DNA from: Chryseobacterium sp. Leaf394
Lineage (GTDB): Bacteria > Bacteroidota > Bacteroidia > Flavobacteriales > Weeksellaceae
Direction: 5' to 3'
Length of the DNA stretch: 64,000 nt
Assembly: GCF_001424105.1 (NCBI RefSeq)
Contig: NZ_LMQH01000011.1
Coordinates: 791,531 to 855,530, forward strand
The number at the start of each line of letters is the position of its first letter. The first letter of the stretch is position 1. A program made the position numbers and the translations under genes. The notes beneath the pieces were generated by a model. It ran no database searches. It saw only the letters and a program-made list of their open reading frames with translations, and was not told the origin of the DNA. Positions 25,226 through 32,999 of the stretch are shown here, piece by piece.

Positions 25226-25339
25226 TCAGTTTAAATAAAATCCGGAAGAATCGTTCTGAATGAATAGATAGAAGGTAATAACCTGTTTTGCGCAATGCAA
25301 AAAGGGAAAAGGACCGACTGCGCTTCATTCCACGAAAGC

Positions 25340-25450
25340 TTCATCAAAAAAATGCTTTAGAAAGGTATCTGACTTATATTTCTGAATTTCTTAGAAATAC
25401 TTACAGTAGCGGGTCTGCTTCGGATTTACACCGAATTCCCTTTTTTAAAA
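25340..25450 (-). promoter_or_regulatory. Cobalamin riboswitch
   Basis: Read on the minus strand from 25447: AAAAAAGGGAATTCGGTG, then AAATCCGAAGCAGACCCGC and TACTGTAA, which is the conserved core and B12 box of the cobalamin riboswitch (GGTG, GCAG-CCCGC-ACTG). About 40 nt later AAGTCAGATACC matches the closing conserved segment. It lies 115-220 bp before the btuB start, so it should repress the whole uptake operon when cobalamin is plentiful. The expression platform near 25290-25330 has a GC-rich pairing region but was not modelled. Confidence 0.92.
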
Positions 25451-25525
25451 CGTTGCAAATTTAAGCTTTTAAATAAGAACTGACAATGAGAAATTAATAA
25501 TTTAAGAATGACTTTTTTACAGAAT

Positions 25526-26008
25526 CTATAAAAAGCTGGAATCAAAATAAAAAGGCAACAGATCTTTTACTGAGCTGACCTTGTAAATCTCATCGGTAAC
25601 GCTTGCAAAATAGATTTCAATATTCTGGTTCTGTTTCGTTTCGTACTCCATCAGACTCTGACGGCAGTTGCCACATGGTGGAATAGGAGGTGTTTTACTG
25701 GAAGATTCCCGTGGACCACCCACAACGAAGATTTTGCTGATTTTCTCATCCGTAAAATTGGCTGCAACCCAATAGACAGCAGTTCGCTCAGCACAAAGTC
25801 CGGAAGGAAACGCGGCATTCTCCTGATTGTTGCCTGAAAATATTTCACCATTTTCAAGAAGCACGGCACAGCCAACCAAAAAATCGGAGTAGGGAGCATA
25901 GGCGTTTTCTCTTGCTTTTTTCGCCGTTTCCAAAAGGGAAATTTCGGTTTCATTCAGCTCGTTTTTTGCTGTAAAATGCTCGAAATGGATCTGAAAATCT
26001 TTTTTCAT
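25526..26008 (-). CDS. cdd: Cytidine deaminase
   Basis: 160 aa. The zinc-binding and catalytic signature is complete: AFPSGLCAERTAVY with the C and E of the CAE motif, and PPCGNCRQSL with the PCxxC pair. AYAPYSDFLVGCAVLLENG and the final DLLPFYFDSSF are family features. It deaminates cytidine and deoxycytidine to uridine forms in pyrimidine salvage. The length fits the compact tetrameric type, slightly extended at the N-terminus. It is monocistronic, lying between the riboswitch region and a repeat-like spacer. Confidence 0.95.
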   Translation of the reverse strand: MKKDFQIHFEHFTAKNELNETEISLLETAKKARENAYAPYSDFLVGCAVLLENGEIFSGNNQENAAFPSGLCAERTAVYWVAANFTDEKISKIFVVGGPRESSSKTPPIPPCGNCRQSLMEYETKQNQNIEIYFASVTDEIYKVSSVKDLLPFYFDSSFL

Positions 26009-26486
26009 TCAAATTAAATAAAGGGAGCTAAAAGTAAAACAATTTCCAACGGTGACAAAATTTGTTTTTTCTAACCTTCTTGGAATTTAGATTTAAGTTT
26101 TTAATATGACTGATATTCAATTGATTAAAATTGACTTTGGAAACGGAGGCGTTAAAAAATTTAAAAAAAATTCCGTTAAGAAATTTCCACTGTTTGAGTG
26201 GCGGCAAAAATGTCTTTTAAAAAGATTAGTCTTCTTTCCGCCCGAGTTTTGGAAATTTTAGGAATTTATTTGAAATTTTAGCCGAGTTTGACTTCGTCGA
26301 ATCAAGGATTTCCAAGTCTTGAACTTTTGGTTCTTTTGCTTCAAGGCAAAAGAACAGATAATCATCACTTATTTTAAAGGATGATAATATTTCGTTAAGC
26401 AGTCTTGTTCTTGGTCTAATCTTTTAATAACCTTCCCCAAATTTCACTCTTATTTCGTACTTTTAAATTTTTAAAACAAAAACTTC
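26009..26486. other. 478-bp non-coding spacer with repeat-like segment and hairpin
   Basis: No credible frame is present. From about 26130 to 26360 the sequence has internal echoes (GTTAAAAAATTT/GTTAAGAAATTT, TTGGAAATTTTAGGAATTT) and ends in a stem GTTCTTTTGC (26330-26339) with GCAAAAGAAC (26346-26355). It looks like a dispersed element rather than a promoter, but its copy number cannot be seen from one window. The last ~80 bp should contain the promoter of the next gene; TACTTTTA at 26457 is near the start but is a poor -7 box. Confidence 0.5.
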
Positions 26487-27533
26487 ATGTTATACACACC
26501 GATCAACTTCAGAAATGTAGAACTTAAAAACCGCTGGGTAATGTCGCCAATGTGCATGTACAGCAGCGATAACGGACTTGCCAATGACTTTCATTTCGTG
26601 CATTATGTAAGCCGTGCTCAAGGCGGAACCGGATTAATCTTTGTAGAAGCCACTGCCATAGAACCAAAAGGACGAATCACCAATCACTGCATGGGAATCT
26701 GGAATGATGAACAGGCAAATGCGTTGAAAAGAATCGTTGATTTCGTACATAAGAATACAGAATCCAAAATTGGAATTCAGCTGGCACACGCGGGCAGAAA
26801 AGGTTCTACATGGGAAAACAAGCAGATTTCGCTTGAAGAAGGTTGGGAAACACTGGCTCCAAGCCCGATCCCGTATCACCCGACTGAGAGAATTCCTCAT
26901 GTCTTAAGTGTAGAAGAAATAAAAGAGCAGGTTCAGAATTTTAAAGCTGCAGCCAAAAAAGCTGTAGATGCAGGCTTCGATGTCATAGAAATTCATGCTG
27001 CTCACGGTTACCTCGTTCATCAGTTTCTGTCGCCGCTATCCAATACCAGAACAGATGAATACGGCGGAAGTTTTGAAAACAGAAGCCGTTTCCTGCTTGA
27101 AATAGTAGATGCTGTCAATGAAGAATTGAACGAGAATGTAGCACTTTTCGTAAGAATTTCAGGAACGGAATATGCGGAAAACGGTTGGGATATCAACGAC
27201 AGTGTAGCGCTTGCAAAAGTTCTGAAAGATCACAATGTTGATTTAGTAGATGTTTCAAGCGGTGGAAATATCCATGGGGCAAAAATAGAGGTGAAGCCAA
27301 TGTATCAGGTTCATCTGGCAGGTCAGGTGAAAAAAGAAGCTGATGTAAAAACCGGAACTGTTGGATTAATTACCAGCGCAGAGCAGGCAGAATACATCAT
27401 GCAGCAAAATGATGCAGACCTTATATTTGTGGCGAGAGAAATTCTCAGAAATCCGTTTTTGGCAGTACAGAGTTCGTTTTCAGCAAATAAAGAATGCTTC
27501 TTTCCACACCAATACCTCCGCGCAAAACTGTAA
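26487..27533 (+). CDS. namA: Old yellow enzyme, YqjM/NamA-like NADPH dehydrogenase
   Basis: 348 aa TIM-barrel flavoprotein. MSPMCMYSSDNG has the cysteine (Cys23) that marks the thermophilic-like or YqjM class. EIHAAHGYLVHQFLSPLSNTR contains the substrate-binding histidines, AHAGRKGST the FMN loop, and FVAREILRNP the C-terminal phosphate site. Members reduce activated C=C bonds and some nitro compounds with NAD(P)H. The physiological substrate is unknown. A second, class I enzyme is at 29390, so the region has two distinct ene-reductases. Confidence 0.92.
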   Translation: MLYTPINFRNVELKNRWVMSPMCMYSSDNGLANDFHFVHYVSRAQGGTGLIFVEATAIEPKGRITNHCMGIWNDEQANALKRIVDFVHKNTESKIGIQLAHAGRKGSTWENKQISLEEGWETLAPSPIPYHPTERIPHVLSVEEIKEQVQNFKAAAKKAVDAGFDVIEIHAAHGYLVHQFLSPLSNTRTDEYGGSFENRSRFLLEIVDAVNEELNENVALFVRISGTEYAENGWDINDSVALAKVLKDHNVDLVDVSSGGNIHGAKIEVKPMYQVHLAGQVKKEADVKTGTVGLITSAEQAEYIMQQNDADLIFVAREILRNPFLAVQSSFSANKECFFPHQYLRAKL

Positions 27534-27586
27534 TTAAAAAGAATTACTTCCATCCTTAACCTCAGCCTCAACCTTAACCTCCAAAA

Positions 27587-27865
27587 ATGAAAATAGAAGA
27601 CTACATGCTGTCCTGCCCAAGCAAGAAATTTCTCGGAATAGAATGTTTCGGATGTGGTACACAGAGGGCGATTGTGCTGGTTTTTCAGGGGAGGTTTGTG
27701 GAAGCATTTCACATGTTTCCCGCGGTGTACACGGTTTTGCTCTTTTTCATAACGGTAATTCTCACATTTGTAGACCGGAAAAGAAACTACGGAAATATCT
27801 TAGTTATTTTAGGAATACTTAATGCACTAATCATGGTAATTTCTTATTTTTATAAACGAATTTAA
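27587..27865 (+). CDS. DUF2752 membrane protein
   Basis: 92 aa. The N-terminal CPSKKFLGIECFGCGTQRA is the DUF2752 hallmark, with three cysteines before the first membrane span. Two hydrophobic segments follow (FPAVYTVLLFFITVILTFV and ILVILGILNALIMVISYFY). The function is unknown; homologues often sit beside CCC-motif proteins as here, 17 bp upstream. A hexamer-like CTTAAC/CTCAAC tract (about 27555-27580) lies directly before the start. Confidence 0.85.
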   Translation: MKIEDYMLSCPSKKFLGIECFGCGTQRAIVLVFQGRFVEAFHMFPAVYTVLLFFITVILTFVDRKRNYGNILVILGILNALIMVISYFYKRI

Positions 27866-27882
27866 ACTATCACAAATAAATT

Positions 27883-28209
27883 ATGGAACAACAAAAATTA
27901 CCAAACGCTACTACGGTACTTGTTTTAGGCATTGTATCTATCGTAGGAACCTGCTGCTGTTCAGGTCTTGTAGGCATTATCTGTGGATTAATCGGGATGA
28001 ATTTATACAACAAAGACAAAGTGTTGTATGATCAAAATCCTGCTGTCTACACAGATTTTCAAAATCTTAATACCGGTAGGATTTTATCCATTATCGGCTT
28101 AGTTTTAGGAGCTATTCAGGTTCTTTACTTTGTATATATTCTTGCTACAGTTGGCTGGGATGGATACATGGAGCAGATGCGTGGAATCACCAACATGGGA
28201 AGAGGCTGA
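27883..28209 (+). CDS. CCC-motif small membrane protein
   Basis: 108 aa. It starts QQKLPNATTVLVLGIVSIVGTCCC, with the three cysteines at the end of the first span. GLVGIICGLIGMNLYNKDK is the second hydrophobic segment, then YTDFQNLNTGRILSIIGLVLGAI the third. This is the CCC-motif family of Bacteroidetes, of unknown function. A close paralogue follows at 28359, separated by a terminator, so they are probably expressed differently. The DUF2752 gene is immediately upstream. Confidence 0.85.
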   Translation: MEQQKLPNATTVLVLGIVSIVGTCCCSGLVGIICGLIGMNLYNKDKVLYDQNPAVYTDFQNLNTGRILSIIGLVLGAIQVLYFVYILATVGWDGYMEQMRGITNMGRG

Positions 28210-28230
28210 AATTAAATTAACAACTTTACC

Positions 28231-28260
28231 GAAAGGCCGCGTCATTGCGGTCTTTCTTTT
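28231..28260 (+). terminator. Intrinsic terminator between the CCC-motif paralogues
   Basis: GAAAGGCCGC (28231-28240) pairs with GCGGTCTTTC (28247-28256) with one G-U, followed by TTTT. Confidence 0.78.
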
Positions 28261-28358
28261 GATATAACAGCAAAAATTTAATATCATCAAAACTTCTGCA
28301 TATCTGAAACTACAGTTGCAGATACAGCTCAATAAAAAAAATTAAACATTAATAAATT

Positions 28359-28691
28359 ATGAATCAACAAAGTTTACCCAATGCTACGGCGGTGCTGGTA
28401 TTAGGAATTTTATCGCTTGTAGCATGCTTTTGCTACGGAATCCCAGGGATCATCTGTGGCGTAATCGCACTGGTTTTGTACAGCAAGGATAAAAAACTGT
28501 ACATGGCAAATCCGCAACTGTACAATAACTACAGCAACCTGAATACAGGAAGAATTTTAGCAATTATTGGAGTTGTTTTAGGCGTGCTTTTCCTGGCATT
28601 TATGATTTGGTACATTTCGCTGATCGGTTTTGAAGCACTTTCAGATCCGGAATTACTGAAAGAGAGAATGGAAGAATTACAAAACAGATAA
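28359..28691 (+). CDS. CCC-motif family membrane protein paralogue (CFC variant)
   Basis: 110 aa, aligned end to end with the 27883-28209 protein: QQSLPNATAVLVLGILSLVACFCYGIPGIICGVIALVLYSKDKKLY and NLNTGRILAIIGVVLGVLF. The triple cysteine is replaced by CFC, and the C-terminus has a charged helix (LSDPELLKERMEELQNR) instead of a glycine-rich end. It is a tandem duplicate of unknown function. It ends at a strong bidirectional terminator. Confidence 0.82.
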   Translation: MNQQSLPNATAVLVLGILSLVACFCYGIPGIICGVIALVLYSKDKKLYMANPQLYNNYSNLNTGRILAIIGVVLGVLFLAFMIWYISLIGFEALSDPELLKERMEELQNR

Positions 28692-28710
28692 AAACCTTTC
28701 TACAATTAAA

Positions 28711-28740
28711 AAGACCGCTCATTCCGAGCGGTCTTGCTTT
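28711..28740. terminator. Bidirectional terminator
   Basis: AAGACCGCTC (28711-28720) and GAGCGGTCTT (28726-28735) form a perfect 10-bp stem with a 5-nt loop, between the convergent CCC-motif gene and hxlR-like gene. Confidence 0.88.
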
Positions 28741-28745
28741 TTCAG

Positions 28746-29105
28746 TCAGGCTGTAGCAATACAGTCTTTATCGAATTTTTTATCCTTATCCTGGTACTTT
28801 GCTTCCCATTCCTCAAGCTGAAACATAATGGGCAGCAGAGCCAGACCTTTTTCAGTAAGCGAATATTCCACCCTTGGAGGGATTTCTTTAAATTCCTCAC
28901 GAATCACCAGACCATCGGTTTCCATTTCTCTCAGCTGGTCGGTAAGCACTTTTCTGGAAATCACATTGATTCTCGCCGCCAGTTCACCAAAACGCAGTTT
29001 CCGGTCTTTAATAACGAGCACAATAATGGGTTTCCACTTGCTTCCCAATGCCGCCATCGCCTTCCCAAGCGGACAGCTGTAGGCCATCAGTTCATTTTTT
29101 TTCAT
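28746..29105 (-). CDS. HxlR-family transcriptional regulator
   Basis: 119 aa from the ATG at 29105; an upstream in-frame start at 29159 adds 18 residues of non-family sequence. YSCPLGKAMAALGSKWKPIIVLVI carries the conserved cysteine (Cys11) of many redox or aldehyde-sensing HxlR proteins. LRFGELAARINVISRKVLTDQLREME and RVEYSLTEKGLALLPI complete the winged helix. It is divergent from an old yellow enzyme gene and probably regulates it in response to electrophiles. Repeated GTTAC half-sites in the spacer are candidate operators. Confidence 0.9.
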   Translation of the reverse strand: MKKNELMAYSCPLGKAMAALGSKWKPIIVLVIKDRKLRFGELAARINVISRKVLTDQLREMETDGLVIREEFKEIPPRVEYSLTEKGLALLPIMFQLEEWEAKYQDKDKKFDKDCIATA

Positions 29106-29264
29106 AATAATTCGATTTAAGTTTAGTTTTTTAGTTGTTGTATTAGTAGAGCATTTCACTTAATAGTTACAATTTTTCTCAATTAAAAGTATGATAATGA
29201 AAAGCTTAAATATGAACTTACAATGTAGAGCTTTTTTATTCATTAATCATTATTTCATACCGAT

Positions 29265-29375
29265 AATTGAGGGTTACCTCAAAGTTACTATCAAATGTTA
29301 CTGCAAAGTTACCACTTTTTTATATTGAAAGATACAAATACGAACTATTATTAGTTACTTTGTGTAACAATTAGA
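29265..29375. promoter_or_regulatory. GTTAC half-site cluster in the hxlR-OYE spacer
   Basis: Four direct GTTAC elements occur at about 29270-29312 (GGTTACC, AGTTACT, TGTTACT, AGTTACC), roughly 12 bp apart. A perfect inverted pair GTTAC-TTTGT-GTAAC follows at 29354-29368, ending 21 bp before the OYE ATG. The inverted pair overlaps a near -7 box TTACTTTG. The arrangement suits a dimeric regulator blocking or activating the OYE promoter. Confidence 0.55.
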
Positions 29376-29389
29376 TAACAGTAACGAAA

Positions 29390-30454
29390 ATGAGCATACA
29401 ATCATTATTTAAACCATTTACATACAGGAATTTAGAATTGAAAAACAGAATCGTAATGGCTCCCATGACCAGAGCGCAGTCAGACAACGGAGTTCCTACA
29501 CAACAGATCGCTGACTATTACGCGAGAAGGGCAGAAGCTGAGGTAGGACTGATTCTTTCTGAAGGAACAGTAATCGACAGACCAGCTTCAAAAAATATTC
29601 AGAACATCCCGGATTTTTACGGAACTGAAGCGTTGAACGGCTGGAAAAATGTCATTGATGCCGTACATGAGAATGGCGGAAAAATGGGACCTCAGATTTG
29701 GCATGTGGGAGATACCAGAAGTTCTGAAGATTATCCTTTGGTAGAAATGGAAAAAGCTTCCACAATGACTTTGGAAGATATTAAAGATACCATCACCAAG
29801 TTTGCAGAATCTGCTAAGGCTGCGAAGGATTTAGGCTTTGATGTTTTGGAAATCCATGGTGCTCACGGGTATTTGATTGACCAGTTTTTCTGGGAAGGTA
29901 CCAACACGAGAACCGATGAATATGGTGGAAAAACAATTGCAGAAAGAAACCGTTTTGCGGTAGACGTTGTAAAAGCAATCAGGACAGCAGTTGGTGAAGA
30001 TTTTACCATTATTCTGAGACTTTCTCAGTGGAAGCAGCAGGATTACACAGCAAGAATTGCCAACACGCCTGAAGAAATGGAAGAATGGCTTTTGCCTTTA
30101 CGCGATGCGGGTGTTGATATTTTCCACTGTTCGCAAAGACGTTTTTGGGAAGAGGAATTTGAAGGTTCTGATTTGAATTTTGCAGGCTGGGCAAAGAAAA
30201 TTACAGGTCAGCCCACGATTACTGTAGGTTCTGTAGGTCTTGACGGTGATTTCATGAAAGCTTTCGCTGGAGAAGGAACTGAAAAGAAAACCGATTTTAC
30301 TGAACTGACCCGCAGACTGGAAAGGGGCGATTTCGACTTGGTAGCAGTTGGAAGAGCAATACTTCAGGATCCGGAATGGGTTTTAAAAATTAAAGACAAT
30401 AAAACAGATGAGCTGGAAAATTTCTCGGCAGAAAGTCTTGCTGTTTTATATTAA
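29390..30454 (+). CDS. Old yellow enzyme, class I alkene reductase (XenB/NemA-like)
   Basis: 354 aa. APMTRAQSDNGVPTQQ has the class I threonine. EIHGAHGYLIDQFFWEGTNTRTDEYGG carries a His-xx-His substrate pair, QIWHVGDTRS an FMN contact, and VGRAILQDPEW the phosphate site. Such enzymes reduce electrophilic alkenes, N-ethylmaleimide and nitro compounds with NAD(P)H. The divergent HxlR regulator with a sensor-type cysteine suggests induction by electrophiles. A strong terminator lies 65 bp after the stop. Confidence 0.92.
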   Translation: MSIQSLFKPFTYRNLELKNRIVMAPMTRAQSDNGVPTQQIADYYARRAEAEVGLILSEGTVIDRPASKNIQNIPDFYGTEALNGWKNVIDAVHENGGKMGPQIWHVGDTRSSEDYPLVEMEKASTMTLEDIKDTITKFAESAKAAKDLGFDVLEIHGAHGYLIDQFFWEGTNTRTDEYGGKTIAERNRFAVDVVKAIRTAVGEDFTIILRLSQWKQQDYTARIANTPEEMEEWLLPLRDAGVDIFHCSQRRFWEEEFEGSDLNFAGWAKKITGQPTITVGSVGLDGDFMKAFAGEGTEKKTDFTELTRRLERGDFDLVAVGRAILQDPEWVLKIKDNKTDELENFSAESLAVLY

Positions 30455-30518
30455 ACAACAGTAAATATTGATTTGTTAGATCAAAAGAACATATAATTTA
30501 CCTATTTATTTTTTTCTA

Positions 30519-30562
30519 AACAACGCGGTTTTCATTATCTGAAAGCTGCGTTGTTCTTTTAT
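30519..30562 (+). terminator. Intrinsic terminator of the class I OYE gene
   Basis: AACAACGCGGTTTTC and GAAAGCTGCGTTGTT (from about 30519 to 30555) form a long stem with G-U pairs and a 7-nt loop, followed by CTTTT. Confidence 0.75.
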
Positions 30563-30621
30563 TAGACATGATTAAATAATTAAAGTCAGGAATTTTAAGT
30601 CTTCTTAATATTAGGAGAACT

Positions 30622-30633
30622 GGGCTTTAGCCC
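30622..30633. repeat. Solo REP palindrome
   Basis: GGGCTTTAGCCC is identical in core to the palindromes around the RAYT gene at 16.6-17.1 kb, here with no transposase. It lies in the 357-bp spacer 30455-30811, which otherwise holds a terminator and a -7 box. Confidence 0.75.
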
Positions 30634-30781
30634 TTTTTATCCAATGACAGATAAACTTTTAAAACCAAGTAATTACAAATTACGGACATTCATTTAAAAT
30701 TTAATTAATCCATAATTTGAAACAAAAAACCAAATACAATACGCCTACTATTATTTAAATTATTCAATAATCACAATTGTC

Positions 30782-30790
30782 TACATTTGC
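30782..30790 (+). promoter_or_regulatory. Flavobacterial -7 box before a hypothetical gene
   Basis: TACATTTGC matches TAnnTTTG exactly and lies 22 bp before the ATG at 30812. The preceding ~60 bp are very AT-rich. Confidence 0.55.
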
Positions 30791-30799
30791 ATTCATTAA

Positions 30800-31168
<369 letters not shown>

Positions 31169-31206
31169 TCTGAAAAATCAATTGAAACTTAATTTCGACT
31201 AAAAAA

Positions 31207-31240
31207 AACATTGGCTTTCGATATTCCGAAAGCCAATGTT
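31207..31240. terminator. Bidirectional terminator
   Basis: AACATTGGCTTTCG (31207-31220) and CGAAAGCCAATGTT (31227-31240) form a perfect 14-bp stem with a 6-nt loop. The T run is best on the minus strand, for the gene at 31266-31595. Confidence 0.88.
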
Positions 31241-31265
31241 CTTAGTAAAAAATAATCTGTATCGT

Positions 31266-31595
31266 TTATCTGTGTCTTACACCACGCTGATGGTAGTCAA
31301 CCTGTGGATTGGGAGCATCATGATTTTTAAAATCTGATTTAATTTTTGCCGGATCAAAATGTCCGTGGGTATCTTCTATACTTTGCGCAGGCGTTTGGTA
31401 TTTGATCTCCTTACCGTTTTTGAAATACTGGTTGTCAACAGTACGGTAGATCTGATTTTCAGAATAAGTGTTTCCATCCGGTGCTGTAAAAGTTTTCGGA
31501 GCCTGTGGTTTCTTTTTTCGGAATCCAAGTACCGTAATTCCACCTACCACTACTGCTGCTGCGATGCCTAGTGCGAATTTCGCTGGTGTTTTCAT
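31266..31595 (-). CDS. Small single-span membrane protein
   Basis: 109 aa from the ATG at 31595; an earlier in-frame start at 31637 adds 14 unlikely residues. Residues 5-24 (AKFALGIAAAVVVGGITVLGF) form a membrane span followed by RKKKPQ, so the C-terminal part is probably cytoplasmic by the positive-inside rule. The soluble part contains FTAPDGNTYSENQIYRTVDN and a histidine-rich tail. No family was recognised. Confidence 0.72.
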   Translation of the reverse strand: MKTPAKFALGIAAAVVVGGITVLGFRKKKPQAPKTFTAPDGNTYSENQIYRTVDNQYFKNGKEIKYQTPAQSIEDTHGHFDPAKIKSDFKNHDAPNPQVDYHQRGVRHR

Positions 31596-31877
31596 ATTGA
31601 TTTGATTTTGGGGATAAACACACAAATTGCTTGCCAAGAAATTGAAAGGCGACGTTGAGGTAACGCCAATCAGTTTTTAAGATTGTATTAGACAATGTTT
31701 CATCAACACATTTTGGAACTGAAACATTACCCTCAATTCTTTTTAAAATCATCCAAATAGCTGACAGAATTTTAATGTCGAAAGACTCAGAATTTTCGTG
31801 TTATCTAAATTAAAAGCATTACCTCCCGATAATTTTCAAATTCAACCCTCACAACGCCAACATCATTGCGAGCGAAG

Positions 31878-31917
31878 CACCCCGCACCCCGCACCCCGCA
31901 TCCCGCACCACGCACCC
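31878..31917 (+). repeat. CACCCCG heptanucleotide microsatellite upstream of egtD
   Basis: CACCCCG is repeated three times exactly (31878-31898), then CATCCCG, CACCACG and CACCCG. The tract is strikingly C-rich for this genome. The remaining spacer 31596-32005 has no credible gene; a TACTTGC box near 31971 is a weak -7 candidate. Confidence 0.75.
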
Positions 31918-32005
31918 GCACCTTCCAACACACATACCACATTTACAAATTCATTCCACCCTCGGCAAGATACTTGCATTGAAAAATAAACCAAATCAAA
32001 TTATT

Positions 32006-32983
32006 ATGAATGCACCTTGCGAACCGGCGACTCTCACTGAGAATTGCACTTCGCAGACTTTCCTGAAAGATGTTATTGAAGGCTTGTCTGCTCATCCCAA
32101 AAAACTCTCTTCCAAATATTTTTACGACAAAAACGGTGACCGCCTTTTTCAGCAGATTATGGCAATGCCTGAATATTACCTTACCCAGTGTGAACTGGAT
32201 ATTTTTAAGAATAAAACTGAGGAACTGGTTTCTGCCATTGGTTTTTCCACACCTTTTGATCTGATCGAACTGGGCGCCGGAGATGCAATGAAATCATCAT
32301 ACCTTTTGGAGCATCTTTGTACTCTCGACTGCGATTTCAGCTATATGCCGATTGATATTTCAGGAAATATACTTTCGGTTCTGAAGGAAAATCTTTCCGA
32401 AAAAATTCCTTCACTGAATATTATTCCTCTGGAAGGCGATTATTTTGATATGCTTGATAAAGCGACACGCCTTTCAGACAGAAGAAAAGTCGTTCTTTTT
32501 CTCGGTGGAAATATAGGAAATATGCCACCTGAAGAAGCTTTACAGTTTTGCATGGAATTGAGAAAAAGACTCACTCCTGGTGATCTTTTAATTACTGGAT
32601 TTGATCTTAAAAAAAATCCACACACGGTACTGGCAGCTTATAACGACGAAACCGGAATCACCGCTTCATTCAATTTAAATTTACTTAAAAGAATGAACCG
32701 TGAGCTGGATGCGGACTTTGATTTGGATAAATTTAAACATTATCAGACCTATGACCCTGTATCAGGAGCCTGCAGAAGTTTTCTGGTCAGTCTTGAGGCA
32801 CAGAAAATCCATATCGGTAATCACATGATCAGTTTTAAAGAAAACGAACTCATCGATATGGAGATTTCACAGAAATTTTCTCCCGAAGATATTCAGAATC
32901 TGGCTAAAGAATCGTGGTTCAGAATTGTAAATGAAATTAAGGATTCTAAAGAATGGTTTGTAGATTCAATCTGGACTGTATAA
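32006..32983 (+). CDS. egtD: L-histidine N-alpha-methyltransferase
   Basis: 325 aa from the ATG at 32006; an in-frame start at 31979 is possible but overlaps the promoter region. KKLSSKYFYDKNGDRLFQQIMAMPEYYLT is the family N-terminus, LIELGAGDAMKSSYLLEHL the SAM-binding site, and FLGGNIGNMPPEEAL the following strand. Late motifs (FDLKKNPHTVLAAYNDE, NRELDADFDL) are also typical. EgtD trimethylates histidine to hercynine, the first step of ergothioneine synthesis. egtB starts 16 bp later. Confidence 0.93.
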   Translation: MNAPCEPATLTENCTSQTFLKDVIEGLSAHPKKLSSKYFYDKNGDRLFQQIMAMPEYYLTQCELDIFKNKTEELVSAIGFSTPFDLIELGAGDAMKSSYLLEHLCTLDCDFSYMPIDISGNILSVLKENLSEKIPSLNIIPLEGDYFDMLDKATRLSDRRKVVLFLGGNIGNMPPEEALQFCMELRKRLTPGDLLITGFDLKKNPHTVLAAYNDETGITASFNLNLLKRMNRELDADFDLDKFKHYQTYDPVSGACRSFLVSLEAQKIHIGNHMISFKENELIDMEISQKFSPEDIQNLAKESWFRIVNEIKDSKEWFVDSIWTV

Positions 32984-32999
32984 TTTAAAACTAAACGCA

